Below, one piece after another: positions 1 through 10,906 of a DNA stretch of 64,000 nucleotides (position 1 is the stretch's first letter; each line of letters opens with the position of its first letter). The notes under the pieces were generated by a model, which was not told the origin of the DNA, did not search any database, and saw nothing but the letters and a program-made list of their open reading frames with translations. A program made the translations under genes and the position numbers. The stretch comes from Strigamia acuminata (Eukaryota; Arthropoda; Chilopoda; Geophilomorpha; Linotaeniidae). Location: assembly GCA_949358305.1 (NCBI GenBank), contig OX442314.1, positions 54,321,369 to 54,385,368 on the forward strand, in the 5' to 3' direction.

Positions 1-3000
1 GTGGAAATTCTGGCAGATATGGCCTTAAATCTCGGCCATGTATCGACTGAAAATTTTTGTTGTCCTCTAAGCAGCGCAGTTGGTATGCGTTGCCTCCGTG
101 TTCGGCCACAATTACATAGGGACCGTCCCTCTTGTCGGCTAAACCGGCGGCGATGCCCCTCGCTGCATTGGACAACGTGTGTGCCTCCTTCCACACTAGA
201 TCATTCACTTTAAAGTTCGCGAAAGCGAGATCGCCTTCTTTATCTGCGATTCTCTCTCTCATGTTGAAAATATGCGCCATCATATGCTGGTATGTGTCGG
301 ATATAGTCTGCTCCAGCCGGCACACGTACTCATGTGGGCTCGATGGGTCTAATACGTTAACAGCTTCGGCAACGCGTGGGTCCCATGGCATCCTTAATTC
401 GCGGGCGAAGTTGAGGTACGCCGGTGAGAATTCGCGTGTTCGTGACACGGTTGAGCGAATGCTGAAAGCGATTTCTCGCAGGTATTCGTCCCATCGATTG
501 TGAATATCGGTGAATACTGTCAGCGCATATTTTATGTCTTTATTTAATCTCTCGACTGGATTTGTCTGAGGATTATATGTGGAGGTGTTCGATGCATCCA
601 TTTTAAATTTTCTACAGAAGTCCTTATATATTCTTGATCGGAATTGGGGGCCGTTATCCGAAATGAGTTTTCTGGGAAACCCAAATCGCATTGCCACGTC
701 GTAAAGGCACTCGACTATGTTTTCAGCCGAGGGTTTTACGAGGGCGTACAGCTCCGGCCATCGGGTGGCCACGTCCATAATTACGAGAATATACATGTTC
801 TTGTTTCCCGTTGTGGGCTTGGGGCCCATCAAGTCTATGCTTAAGCAGTCAAACGGTGCGTAGGGTCCGAGAGACATGGCGTTTCTGGCCACTTTATCTC
901 GCGGTCTGCACGCTTGGCACCGGGGGCAGTGTCGGATAAATTTCGTTATGTTTTGCCGCGCGCCCGGCCAGAAGAAAAGTTGTTTCACTCGATAAAGGGT
1001 TCTCGCTATGCCGGAATGGCTGGCGAGCGGGTGTCCGTGCATCAGCCACAGCAATCGGGTGTGCAGCGATGCCGGTACGACCACCTTAACCGAGTTTCCC
1101 GCTCCGCTGAGGTCGTCTTGAAACGTCGGGTGGTATTTTACCAGGAGTTCATCGTCTATGAGGTAGCTCGTTGCTTCTTTGGCGAACTGTTTTCGGCGGT
1201 GAGGGTTTGTCATCCCTTCCGGAAATTCGCCGTTTAGCAAATATTGCGTTATAATTTGACATTTCGTGTCTGCTGCCTGGTGTTCGACGAACTCACGTCT
1301 CGTGGGTGGAGCGTATTGTGTTTTTTCTTCAATTTTTGCTGTGAAGGCGCGTAGTAGTGTTTTGTGGGTTTCTCCGGGGGGTGGAGATTGAATTTCGGGT
1401 GTTGAATCGTTCGTCCCAGCTGGCTGGTATGTTCGAGTCCAAAAACCACAAAACGTTCTATCTTCGGGCTCCATCACTGGTAGCTCGTTCGCCTTTCGCA
1501 AACGCCATATTCTCCGTGGAGTTGGGCAGTACAAGAGGTGGGTGTCGTCCTCGCCGTCGTCGTCTGGACCTTGGGGGTCAGAGGCTGGGGCTCTTGAGAG
1601 GGCGTCGGCCACATGATTGTACTTCCCGGGGCGGTACGTAATTGTTATATCGCACGCCATTAATTCCAGTTGCCATCGTGCGAGTCGGCCGGAGGGTTCC
1701 TTGAGCTTCATCAACCAGCTTAGTGCCTGGTGATCTGTCTGAACCTCGAAGTTCGTGTACTCCAGATAATCGCGAAATTTCCGAACTGCCCAAATTACGG
1801 CTAGGCATTCTAGTTCCGTTGCCGTGTAATTTTTCTCCGCGCCCTGTATTTTTCTGCTTATAAACATACAGGGTACCTCCTGCGAGATTCCGTTGTACAC
1901 GTGGGTCTGCAGAAGGGCTGCACCCAGTCCAATTTTACTCGCGTCGGTGTGCAACACGAACGGTCGGTTTAGGTCCGGCAATGGCATCTTTTCGACGTCA
2001 GCCAGCATTCGCTTGATAGTGCTAAATGCGGCCTCGCACTGGACCGTCCACTCAAACTCTTTATCCGTTCGTAAGAGATCCGTTATAGGCGCGGCCACCT
2101 CAGCCAGACCAGCGAGTAGTCGGCCGAAGAAATTGACCATGCCCATAAATCTCTGGACACCTTTTATATCTTCGGGGGCGGGGAATCCGTTAATTGCTTT
2201 GACCTTTTCGGGGTCAATCGCGATTCCCTCGTCTCCTATTCGATATCCTAGGAAGGCAAGCTCTTTTCTGCAAAACTTGCTCTTCCCTGGATGGATGTGG
2301 AGTCCCGCCTTGGCTAGGCGAGAGACCACTCTATCGATGTGGTCTATATGCTCTTCGAATGTGTCCGACGTTATTATGATGTCGTCGAGATACGCCCACA
2401 CGAAGTCGTGAAGCATATCTCCCAACACGCTTTCGATCAATTTCTGGAACGTGCTCGGGGCGTTTACAAGCCCGAACGGCATCACGTTGAACATTAATCT
2501 TCCTATCGGGGAGTAGAAAGCCGTTTTCAGTTTGTCTTCGGGTTTGAGCTCCACTTGCCAATACCCCTTTGACAGGTCCATGGTGGTTACCCACTTGAAT
2601 GGGCTCAGCTCCCGGAGAATTGAGTCTATAGACGGCATCTGAATCGGGTCTATAACTGTTATCGCGTTCAGGGGGCGATAATCAATGCATAGTCGAGGTT
2701 CCGAGCCTGGACGCATTACCAGGACGATCCGCATGGCGTATTCGCCCAGGGCTTGCGTTACTATGCCCTTGTCGAGCATGTCTTGGCACATTTGCGTCAC
2801 AATGTCTCTTTTCTGGGGGTTCATCCCCTTGTAAGGCACTCGAATCGGCTTGTCTGTGGTTAGGACTATCTCGTGGACCGCTTCTGTTGTTCGACCGGGT
2901 GTCTTGGTCAGAATCCTTTCATGTTTCCGAAGCACTCGCCTTAGTAGCGATGCCTCGTTAACACGCAGTGCTGCCTCCTCGACCAGTGTGTCCACGACGT

Positions 3001-3772
3001 TACTCCTCTGTAATTCCAGAGTGAAGGCTGCGAAATCGTAATCTTGGACGAATTTTCGCAATCCTCGTCCATATTCCTCTTTGTCCTTGGCTTCGTCCAG
3101 TAATTTTTGGGGAACTACTGGGACTGGCCGTTCTCCTTCGGGACTTATCCAGTTCCATGAACGAGTTATCGGGTTTGGCTGAATTTTCAGTTTCGCCATG
3201 ATATCCATCCCTAGGAGGAATACTTGGTCGTGGGATGGCAAGACTATGAAGGGGTGGGACAGGTTCCCCCCCTTCCAGTCGATCATGATGCGGACTACGC
3301 CTTTCGGCTTGACGTAGCCGTTGGCGGTGAGTAATTCTACGTTCGCGTTCACTTGTGCCACCTTTTTTCCAATATCCAAGTCCTTTACTATATCTTCGGA
3401 TATGAATGAACGATCCGCTCCTGAGTCCAGTAGACCGAACAACTTTTGGTTTTCTATCTCTACTGGCAGCATACACAGAGTTTCGCAATGTGCTTTCGTG
3501 ACATTGCAGTGAAATACGCGTAATGTCTGGGGCTCAACCTCCAGATTGAACGGGAGGTCCGTCCAATCTATGTCGGTATCCGATTTCGTTCTCACTTGCA
3601 TACTCGTTAACGTCACTTTTTCCTCCTTCTTCGGAACGGTCTGTATGCGGTCTTTGATCTGCGCCTCTGCTAAGGCATGACCTGCGGGTCCAGTGTGATA
3701 TTTCTTCTTTTTAATTTCCGCGGCTGGCGCAGACGAAGCTGAATTTATTTCGGCGACGCCTGCGCTTGGGAG
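1..3772 (-). CDS. Element A Pol (protease-RT-RNase H-integrase), 3'-truncated
   Basis: This frame is read after a -1 slip at the end of gag and stays open to the window edge; I see no in-frame stop. It aligns over its whole length with element C pol. Going 5' to 3' on the minus strand it encodes an aspartic protease with a DSGA motif (near 3430), a reverse transcriptase with the YLDD active site (near 2390), RNase H (around 1960-1740), a zinc-binding integrase N-domain (around 920) and the integrase core (850-550). The product is a retrotransposon polyprotein that copies element RNA into DNA and inserts it. The missing 3' part is only the C-terminal tail, judging from C. Coding looks intact, but this copy is unlikely to work by itself because its Gag lacks much of the capsid. 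Confidence 0.9.
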
Positions 3773-3778
3773 TTTTTT
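3727..3778 (-). promoter_or_regulatory. gag/pol -1 ribosomal frameshift signal of element A
   Basis: On the minus strand the heptamer A AAA AAC (3778-3772) sits in the Gag frame, followed by a 6-nt spacer and a 9-bp stem: arm GCGCAGGCG (3765-3757), 21-nt loop containing the gag stop, arm CGTCTGCGC (3735-3727) with one G.U pair. Slippery heptamer, short spacer and stem is the classical -1 frameshift layout. The pol frame is -1 to gag and open across the site. Confidence 0.85.
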
Positions 3779-6471
3779 GCCAGAGTAGTATTTAACTCCA
3801 TCATCATTTTCATCATGGTTTGCATGATATCCTTTTCTTTGACGGTTTTCTCGCATTTATCTGAGTAGTGACCGTATTCTCCGCAGCTGTAACATTTGAT
3901 GTTACTTTTATCCCCTGTGGGAGTAAATCCCGGTTTTTTCGGGACGAAGGGCGTCGGGAATCGTCTTTTCCCTCCCAATGCCCCTCTCGCCTTTGTTGCC
4001 TGTACGTGTGCTCTGAATTGTGTGATTGCTAGGGCTCGGTGCGCGTGGTGCAAATAGGGTCCTTGATCGTCGCATCCCGTCGATAAGTTTTCGAGGTGCT
4101 CATTTAGGGCTTCTTCGTCGCTTGACGCCGGCTCCTCTTCTTTAGCCGTGGCGAGAGGTGTTGTCTCTTCGACTTTCTCCATCTGGGTGGAGTCCGTCGA
4201 GGTCACCTGCATCGCCGTCGCTGCCGGTGCTTTCTTTGGGGCAGCCATCGGGTTGGCTGGAAGAGTACTGTTTGCTTTAGGCGTCAGCATTCGTCCGAAG
4301 GATGCTTCGGTGAGACTCATTATGCCGCTCAAATATTCACTTGGCCTCATTAATTTCTCTGAGGTCTTGTGACGTTCGGCGCTCGTCTGCAACCGTTTCT
4401 CGTGCGCGTCAGCTTCTTCCGGGGGCAGAGTGGCGTAATACCGCTGTTCTATTTCTAACGTGTTTGTTAGGAGATAGTTACTGACATCTTGGTAATCGCC
4501 AGTGCGGGGTGCACGCATGTCTAGCAGAATTCTTTGCGAGTGGGCCGATAATCCTCCGTATTTGCGCTTAACCCTTTCTTCTGCGCGGTTATGCTCGTCG
4601 CCTGGATGGCCCAGATCAATTCCTTCTCTTCTGAAAGAATTCAGTAGGGCTCGGCCTAGCTCGGCCATCGTGTAATGGCGGCCAGATGAGTCCTGAAAGT
4701 TCCCTTCTTCGGAGCGAGGGTTGGAGCTTCGGGAAGAGCGGTTTGAAGCATTCGGTCTGTTCGACCGGTGCCCATCGCTGCCCTCTTGACTCCTCCCTGT
4801 AGATGGTCGACTCGGGTTGTCGTCGTCCGACGAATCGGAGGGCTCGGAGGGATCTCCTTGGGGGTGAAACCTCGGCCCTCTCGGTGGGGTCTCTCCGCCA
4901 GCCTTCTTCTGTTTCGAGCCTCCGGATGGCGGCGGCTCCTCTCCGTCGTTGTTCTCGTAAAAAGAATGCCATCTGTTTTCCTCGCTTTCGGGGCGTTCCC
5001 GGTTTTTATTTGCGTTTTTCTTTTCGAGTAACGCGTCGATGGCTGCTCCCGTCTCGGATCTTTTCGAGGGGTGACGGTCCTTTGTTTTTGGGACCGACTC
5101 GTCTCTCTTTTGAGATTTTCCCTTTTTTGCTGTTTTTGCCGGCTTGGTTGCATCTTCTCCTGTGTCGGTATCAGAGCCGCTGGGGGGTTCTGATTTCCGT
5201 TTCAGGTTTTCTTCCTTTTTTCTCCTGTCCGAGACGTCTTGTTCGTACTCCTTTTGGAACTTTTCTGTTTCTTTCTCCCAGTTTTCGGCTTCCCATCTTT
5301 TTTGCTCATCTATTATGGCTTGCTTCTTTGCTTTATACTCTTCGGTCCATCTGTCGCGTTCCCATTCTTCCTTCTCTTTCAGGAACTGTTCTTTTTCTTT
5401 TCTGGCTTCCTCTTCTCTCAACCTCTCGCGATGTTGTTCTTCCCATTTCTGATGTTGTAGAATGGCTTCTTTTCGCAACATTTGTAGCTTTTCTGCTTTT
5501 CTTTGAGCTACGAGCGCTTGAAATTGGTCCTCGTACTCTTGAGCTTCTCGATGTCGCCCTTCTACTGTGGCGTTCCATTCTTTTCGAATTTTAGCTTCTC
5601 GTTCTTCCCTCATTTTTTGGACCAGCTTCTCTGTTCTTTCGGTGGTCCTTCTTTCACGCTGTTCCCTTTCTTCCTCTTCTTTCCAGAGTTCTCGTCTCTC
5701 CGCGCTCAGCCTTCGTTGACGATTAATCGCCTCTTGTCTGGCTTCTTCGCGAGCTTTCTCTCTGGATTCGCGAAGGGCTTTGTTGGGGTCTGGTGCGAAA
5801 CCTCCGGTGTCACTGGGCGTTACCTGGGGCATGGGCGTCTCCGCTGCTGGTCTTGCGACCGGCGTCGGGGCTTGTGCCGCGCAGATAGCGTCCGTGATTA
5901 GAGTAATCGATTCCCAGACTGATGTTCCTACTGGAATGTCTATCATCGCTTTTAGTTGGGCAGCTTGCTGCGTCAACCGCATTAGGTGAGATACTTCGAA
6001 GGAAACAACTGCAGGACTCGCCGTAACTCGGGGGGTTATCGGGGTCCCGCCGTCGTTTTTCCCTGGGGTTTGCTTTACGGACGTCTGAGCCGTTGGTGGC
6101 GATGGGTTCGTGCCGACCGTGGCCGTTTTCGTTGGAGTTTCATGCGTCTCCTCGGCCATTAATATCGATACTCGTCCCGGTGATACGTCGTGAATTTCTT
6201 CTCGATTTTCTGGGGCTTCCGTATCGGTATCTTCGAAGGTTTGCATATTCAAGGGAACCCGCTCTCGCTCTGGCCCGTCTAGGGCCGCGAGCGATGCAGC
6301 TTGCTCCTCTTTCTGCGCCTTCGCTCTCCTTTTGTTCGCTCGGGCTTTCGCCTTTGCGGACATTTCGGGGACGGGACCATCCGACCTTAGGTGGTAGTCG
6401 GAGGTCCTTTTTCCCTTCTCGGGCATTCTCTGCTCGGTTTCAGACGCGGATTGTTCATCTTTGTCTGACAT
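3745..6471 (-). CDS. Element A Gag with in-frame capsid deletion
   Basis: A 908-residue Gag starting at the first ATG after the primer site. It has an acidic/basic N-terminal region, a long Glu/Arg/Lys-rich coiled-coil-like stretch (roughly residues 230-430), a Ser/Pro/Arg-rich linker, and a C-terminal zinc knuckle of CX2CX4HX4C type (near 3890). Compared with the 1046-residue Gag of element C it lacks 138 consecutive residues (C residues about 640-777), the part containing the conserved REWYQGL and RFDLRYGE capsid motifs. The reading frame is kept. Gag normally forms the particle that packages element RNA. This one probably cannot assemble a normal capsid, though it could be expressed. The deletion joint lies near 4555, at a shared TA(C/T)GG. 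Confidence 0.92.
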   Translation of the reverse strand: MSDKDEQSASETEQRMPEKGKRTSDYHLRSDGPVPEMSAKAKARANKRRAKAQKEEQAASLAALDGPERERVPLNMQTFEDTDTEAPENREEIHDVSPGRVSILMAEETHETPTKTATVGTNPSPPTAQTSVKQTPGKNDGGTPITPRVTASPAVVSFEVSHLMRLTQQAAQLKAMIDIPVGTSVWESITLITDAICAAQAPTPVARPAAETPMPQVTPSDTGGFAPDPNKALRESREKAREEARQEAINRQRRLSAERRELWKEEEEREQRERRTTERTEKLVQKMREEREAKIRKEWNATVEGRHREAQEYEDQFQALVAQRKAEKLQMLRKEAILQHQKWEEQHRERLREEEARKEKEQFLKEKEEWERDRWTEEYKAKKQAIIDEQKRWEAENWEKETEKFQKEYEQDVSDRRKKEENLKRKSEPPSGSDTDTGEDATKPAKTAKKGKSQKRDESVPKTKDRHPSKRSETGAAIDALLEKKNANKNRERPESEENRWHSFYENNDGEEPPPSGGSKQKKAGGETPPRGPRFHPQGDPSEPSDSSDDDNPSRPSTGRSQEGSDGHRSNRPNASNRSSRSSNPRSEEGNFQDSSGRHYTMAELGRALLNSFRREGIDLGHPGDEHNRAEERVKRKYGGLSAHSQRILLDMRAPRTGDYQDVSNYLLTNTLEIEQRYYATLPPEEADAHEKRLQTSAERHKTSEKLMRPSEYLSGIMSLTEASFGRMLTPKANSTLPANPMAAPKKAPAATAMQVTSTDSTQMEKVEETTPLATAKEEEPASSDEEALNEHLENLSTGCDDQGPYLHHAHRALAITQFRAHVQATKARGALGGKRRFPTPFVPKKPGFTPTGDKSNIKCYSCGEYGHYSDKCEKTVKEKDIMQTMMKMMMELNTTLAKNSQAQASPK

Positions 6472-6545
6472 TTTCTTTCGGTAATTCTACGATTTGGGTT
6501 ATCTTATTGAGAGATCACAAGTTCAGATTTGAGATTTATTTCTAA

Positions 6546-6563
6546 ATCCCGGACAGGCCCCCA
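6546..6563 (-). promoter_or_regulatory. Primer binding site of element A, tRNA-Pro-like
   Basis: Two bases after the LTR edge the minus strand reads TGGGGGCCTGTCCGGGAT, a near match to the complement of the 3' end of tRNA-Pro (the site type known from gammaretroviruses), with two differences by my recollection. Element B carries the same 18 bases. Confidence 0.8.
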
Positions 6564-6565
6564 CG

Positions 6566-7386
6566 TGTCGCGTCCTACTTGGTATAGGTTTAAATAGCGC
6601 TAACGTGTAATACTTTACCTGTGATCAATTATGCAAATACCCAAATGAATACCAAATGTATGTAAATAAACAGGTAATTTATTCACCAGGCTTTATGCCT
6701 TTAAAATACACTCAGTAATAATTCTAGAGTCGACGTGGTCAGCGTCGAACAAAGGATTTCTCAAGATGGCGTCGTCGGTTCCGCGTGGTCGGCGGAACAA
6801 AGGCGGCGTCTCGAGTTGTCGTTAATTCGTCACGGATTCGTCTTCACGGACGCGGTGGAATGCTCTCTCGAGTCTTCTATCCGTGCCTGTTGTCTAGGGT
6901 TTGGTTTAGCGTCGCAGAGGCCTCGTCTAGGAACTTTGGGGTTCCCTACAAAGCACTCGGACACTTACTTCGGCGAATAATCGTCTGGGCGATTATTCTG
7001 GGTGATTTCACAAGGGCTATTCTCGTACTTTCGCAGGAATAGCTCGCAAGTGACTTCGTGAGAGTTACAGTTTGCACTTTACTCAGCGATCCTCGATCAA
7101 TCCTAACTTGTAGTTGAAGTTGGCCTGACGGTGAGGTAGTTGCTGTGTTCTTGGTGTCGTTTGTGTAAGTTCTGACTTTAGGCGGGAAACACAGCCTTTT
7201 ATGCAGTGGGGTGAAGGGCCGGCGATCAACCAATGGGGGCTGACCACCAGCCGCTTCCTCCCCCTCGGGGCACACACCTGCCATGGGGAGGCGGAGCCAA
7301 CTCGGGGGGGAACGACTCTTCAATCACAGTGACTCAGAGGACAAGTATCCGCCCTGGGGGGACACCTATCCAACTGGGTCACCACA
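6566..7386 (-). repeat. 5' LTR of element A (821 bp)
   Basis: Minus-strand ends are TGTGGTGACCC...GCGACA. Length and sequence match both LTRs of element C with scattered substitutions. It contains the poly(A) signal AATAAA shortly before the 3' end and a GACGCCATCTTGA motif (near 6770) also present in the LTRs of C. Confidence 0.95.
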
Positions 7387-7569
7387 AATTAAAACAGTTA
7401 AACTGAAGGAAAGTTTTTTTTCCCACGTCTATACACATGCAAGAGGAATACAGGCCAGAAAGATAGTGGAATTGTTATACCGGTACCACATTTTCCCCTT
7501 CTCATTTTCTTGTAGGGAGACGAATTAACTATTTTTCGAATGCACCGAAGTTCTCAGACCATACCAAAA

Positions 7570-7829
7570 GTCGAAACATCGACAATCCTGTTACCGGTAC
7601 GAGAATTCTGGAACCAAATGACAAAAGAGTACCTAATCGAGCTGAAACAACATCGGGGAAATACGAACCATACCAAATTCAAAGTTGGGGATGTCGTTTT
7701 AATCGAAGAACAAAATAGACCAAGAATGACTTGGCGTTACTAATGTGTTTCAACAACAAAGATTGGAAGAGATGGGAAAATACGATCACATGAACTGCGA
7801 CTACCGAATGGAACTAATTTGCAATGATA
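7570..7829 (+). pseudogene. BEL/Pao Pol C-terminal fragment (DUF5641-like)
   Basis: The plus strand encodes REFWNQMTKEYLIELKQHRG, then FKVGDVVLIEEQNRPRMTW, a TAA stop, and in the same frame GRDGKIRSHELRLPNGTN. This order (FW..W.KEYL..L, KVGDVVL, then a G.DG.IR...R.P.G block) is the C-terminal integrase tail of BEL/Pao elements. The internal stop and loss of upstream sequence make it a remnant. It lies upstream of, not downstream of, the BEL polymerase piece at 9462, so it is a separate copy or has been rearranged. Confidence 0.8.
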
Positions 7830-8720
7830 TGTTATTTGAATCACTAATCATAACATTGTAATTTCAATGTAGGCTTATCTAAATTATACCAGTGAATGCT
7901 TGATGTTTCTTGTGAACGAATTTGCTCATTATTGACATGGTTCATCAAGCAGCTGCATTTAGAATTATTCTCCATAATTTAATTTTCTACAATTTCCTCA
8001 AATTTATCTCAATTTGTTTCAATTTCTGAAGAAGAAACGAACCACAAAAGACGGATAAAAAATTGTTCTGATGGTGGAATAGAATAAAATTACCAATGAT
8101 TGCAGTTGTGTGGTATTAAACATGTTTCTCACCATTTGCATGCAAACTTAAATGTAACTTAACTAAGAACAAACTACTTACTAACCTGGCACAGTTAAGA
8201 TAAAAGTTAAGTTTACTAAAGAAATAACTGCTTTGATTGGTATCTGGTCTCTGCACCACTGTGCTTAACTCCTGTCATGAAACAAATGTAACCTCACTTT
8301 TGAATTTGTTCAACTCTCTACTAGGGAATACTGTAGGTACGAAGGCTTGTCTGTTCACAATTTTACTAGAATTTTCTCAATTCAAATCTAGCACGGATCC
8401 CTGAGAGATCTATTTTCAATTTACGTGGAGGTGACTGCTAGGATCGTTTGTCATTTTGTTTAGGTGGCTTTTCCTGATACAAAGCAGCTTCAGTAGGAGA
8501 CGTATTGAAAAAAGAATTAAATTAAAAAAAACCCTACTTCCCACTAAATAATTATTAAGTTCCCCACTTACGATGTTTCTCACTAAATAATTCTTTTTGT
8601 CCCACTAATTTTACTCATCCCATTTTAATTACTTTACCCATTAAAAAATTTATTTTAAAAATACTGAATTTATCCCTAAAATATAATTACATACACTTTT
8701 TACATTAATCTGCAAAGAAA
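7830..8720. other. Non-coding, AT-rich spacer
   Basis: I see no convincing coding frame, RNA gene or terminal repeat here. It separates the BEL remnant from the MULE remnant and is probably decayed repeat DNA. Confidence 0.5.
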
Positions 8721-8722
8721 CC

Positions 8723-9447
8723 CTTTTTTGCTTTCGACGGTCTTCCCCGCTTGTGTTTCTGGCCCAAAGGGACATCCTTGGCCTCACTTGGAACACTGAG
8801 GTACTTTTCAATGCCATCCAACAAAACGCTCTAGGTACTCAACAACAATAGATTCGTTTAACCTTCCCATAGCCATGGCTAATACTACACATGTGCAGCC
8901 ATGGTCGGTCATTTCTGACTTCTTTTCAAAAACCCTTCTGCACATGTGCACAATCACATTTTTCCTGGTGCAATCACATTTTTCCTGGTAAAAGCACAGG
9001 TTTTAGGACTAATTTTAATACGCCACCTAGTGCAAACAGATGGTAAAGCAGTGTACGGCGCTCTCATTAAGGGTGTTTTATGTTATAAATATTAAATTAT
9101 CTTAATAATAATTGAAAAACTATTCGTATTTAGACATTATAAAATAAGAAAAAAAAGTTTTTGAGGAATAAAAGTTAACCTCATTAATTAATTTTCAGGA
9201 AAAAAGGAATTACAATGATTTTTCCACTTCTGCAATTTTTTTGACCCACCATGGCTATGGGAAGGTTAACCGACTCTCCGAACACGTTGCGACAGGCATT
9301 AGTGATCGATTCTGTGCAATCAGCAATAATTGCCTTCGGTGTGTATTTGCCATCAAGCCCCAAAGCATCTAGAATGAACTCAAAGTCAGTAGCTGTCTCG
9401 GATGTGCATACTGCGACACAGAACCGGAAGTACTTTTCGTCACCCGA
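8723..9447 (-). pseudogene. MULE-type transposase remnant, split by a MITE
   Basis: On the minus strand 9447-9270 encodes a stretch with FEFILDALGLDGKYTPKAII followed by ADCTESITNACRNVFGES, which resembles the catalytic core of MULE transposases (a D in the 'iiaDg..ai.na...vfp' block). After a 404-bp insertion, 8822-8723 encodes IEKYLSVPSEAKDVPLGQ and then a basic RGRPSKAKKG tail ending in a stop, which I recognise as the C-terminus of insect MULE-like proteins. The frame changes between the two parts and most of the protein is missing, so this is a fragment. Family assignment is from motif memory and moderately sure. Confidence 0.6.
8862..9265. mobile_element. piggyBac-type MITE (404 bp)
   Basis: The element is bounded by TTAA at 8858-8861 and 9266-9269. 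Immediately inside are 17-bp perfect terminal inverted repeats, CCTTCCCATAGCCATGG on the left and its complement on the right. TTAA target duplication with CC(C)TT-type ends is the hallmark of piggyBac elements. There is no transposase ORF, so it is non-autonomous. It interrupts the MULE remnant. Confidence 0.85.
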
Positions 9448-9461
9448 ATTGTGACGTAGAG

Positions 9462-9880
9462 AACTTTCAAAAGAAAACTATAGTTTTGGGGGTAGTAGGG
9501 GATTTAAAATTAGACACCTTGGGATTAGATATTTCGGAATTATTAAATGAGATTAATTTAACAAAGTATACCAGAAGATTTATTCTCAGAATAACTGCTC
9601 TCATTTTTGACCCCTTGGGAATGGCAAACTCCTTTGTAGTGACTGCAAAAATAATTTTACAGGACCTATGGAAGTTAAACATTGGGTGGGAAGACGTCAT
9701 CCGAGAAGGTGTGAAAAATGCGTGGGAAAGTTGGTATGTTCAGATACCATACCTCGAAAATTTAAAATTCGAACGCAAATTGTTAAACTGGGAAGGAAAT
9801 TATAGAAGAAAGATTCACATCTTCTGTGATGCCCGTCCTAGAGCGTATGCCGTGGTAGCCTACATACTTGTAATACTTGT
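9462..9880 (+). pseudogene. BEL/Pao element 1, Pol fragment (Pao domain to RNase H start)
   Basis: The frame encodes LDISELLNEINLTKYTRR, then ILRITALIFDPLGMANSFVV, KIILQDLWKLNIGWED and IHIFCDARPRAYAVVAY. This is the region after the reverse transcriptase in BEL/Pao Pol: the conserved '(T/S)KR.IL..(I/L)A.IFDPLG' block, the 'QDLW...L.WD' block, and the start of RNase H with an 'ADAS.(K/R)AY' type motif. Sequence upstream of the block and downstream of VVAY is lost. Orientation and order fit with the integrase pieces at 11265, 24894 and 42940, so I read it as part of one BEL copy broken by later insertions. Confidence 0.8.
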
Positions 9881-9939
9881 CATACTTGTAATTAGAAGAG
9901 AGGAAACACAAAAGAAAGAAAAAAATTTATTTTGGAAAT

Positions 9940-10902
9940 TGTGGTGATCTCAATGTATTTCACCAACTTAGAAGATAAAATTAATTGTCTTCTAATTAAT
10001 TTGACTGTGGCACACGCCAAGTCAGATCATGTGACCGAGGGGAGAAATCCTCTCTAGGCACATATCACCCCAGGTTGTCCGGGGTGAAAACGGTTATTAG
10101 CCGTTATGGTGCAATATGGTGTAATAACCACTAGTTGCACCCATTTGAGCTAAGTGCGCAGGTTTTCTGCGCAATGTTGAAGCGTGCTGGGCTCACGCCT
10201 TGGCTCAAATCGGGACTCTTGAAAAAATACACAAACCACAAACATCACTGCTTTTCTGCTCCTGACAAAAAGTATTGATAGTGGACCGTGTATCCCAAGT
10301 TTCACCAGCTTGCTTTGTAAAACGTACAAAGCCAGCTATCCTGCTTGAATTAGCCAAAGCTAATTCCAGCAATCGAATCGAGAAGTAGAAGTTTCCCGAA
10401 GTGACGTGAACCATCGCCGTCGCAGCAGCGCGAACTGTTGCCACCGCCATCGAACGCCAGTCGGACGCCCGTGACCGTGAACCACCGCCAGCGAGCCGTC
10501 GTACGAGTTACGGAAGAAACCCACGAGAACCATCGTCTTCGACCATCGTTCGTGAGTTTACAGAACGAAGACAATTTGCCTTCGCCTAACAACTGTGTGT
10601 TGTTTAAGCGCCATTTTAGCGCTTTGTAGCTTGCAACAGTCGTTGCAAGCCCTTCCATTGTTCCCGCTCATTTATTCTTGCGACTTGTCGCATTCTGTGA
10701 TATTTCCATCGTTTTTAATATATATTGTAATTTAAAGAATAAATATTTGTGTGATTTTTATTACCATATTAAATTGTGCCTTTATTTCCATAAACTTAAC
10801 CCTAGACAAGTTTCGGCCGCGATATAAGTCTTGTAAAGCATTCACCTGCGGTTTCAAGCCTATTAATTAGTAATTTGCTTGATATCAACCCGGATCGCAG
10901 CA
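9940..10902. repeat. Solo LTR of a fourth Ty3 family, 963 bp
   Basis: It begins TGTGGTGATCTC and ends CGCAGCA, and is flanked on both sides by the 4-bp direct repeat AAAT (9936-9939 and 10903-10906). The start matches the first eight bases of the LTRs of A, B and C, and the 4-bp duplication size equals that of B and C. A poly(A) signal AATAAA occurs near 10739. No internal element sequence is present, so it probably arose by LTR-LTR recombination. Orientation is presumed plus from the TGTGGTGA end. Confidence 0.75.
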
Positions 10903-10906
10903 AAAT

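Larger units (their letters stand above)
1..7386 (-). mobile_element. Ty3/Gypsy element A, 5' part, truncated by window edge
   Basis: Read on the minus strand the order is LTR (6566-7386), primer site, gag (3745-6471), frameshift site and pol (to position 1). The last ~360 bp of pol, any third ORF and the 3' LTR lie outside the window. LTR and coding sequence closely match element C at 26864-39735, so A and C are one family. The base next to the LTR at 7387 starts AATTA; the matching target duplication cannot be checked here. Confidence 0.95.

Noticed and set aside
4803-5594. 263-residue plus-strand ORF opposite element A gag
   Set aside because: Shadow frame of the low-complexity, charged Gag coding strand; no domain, and the equivalent frame in element C differs in length.
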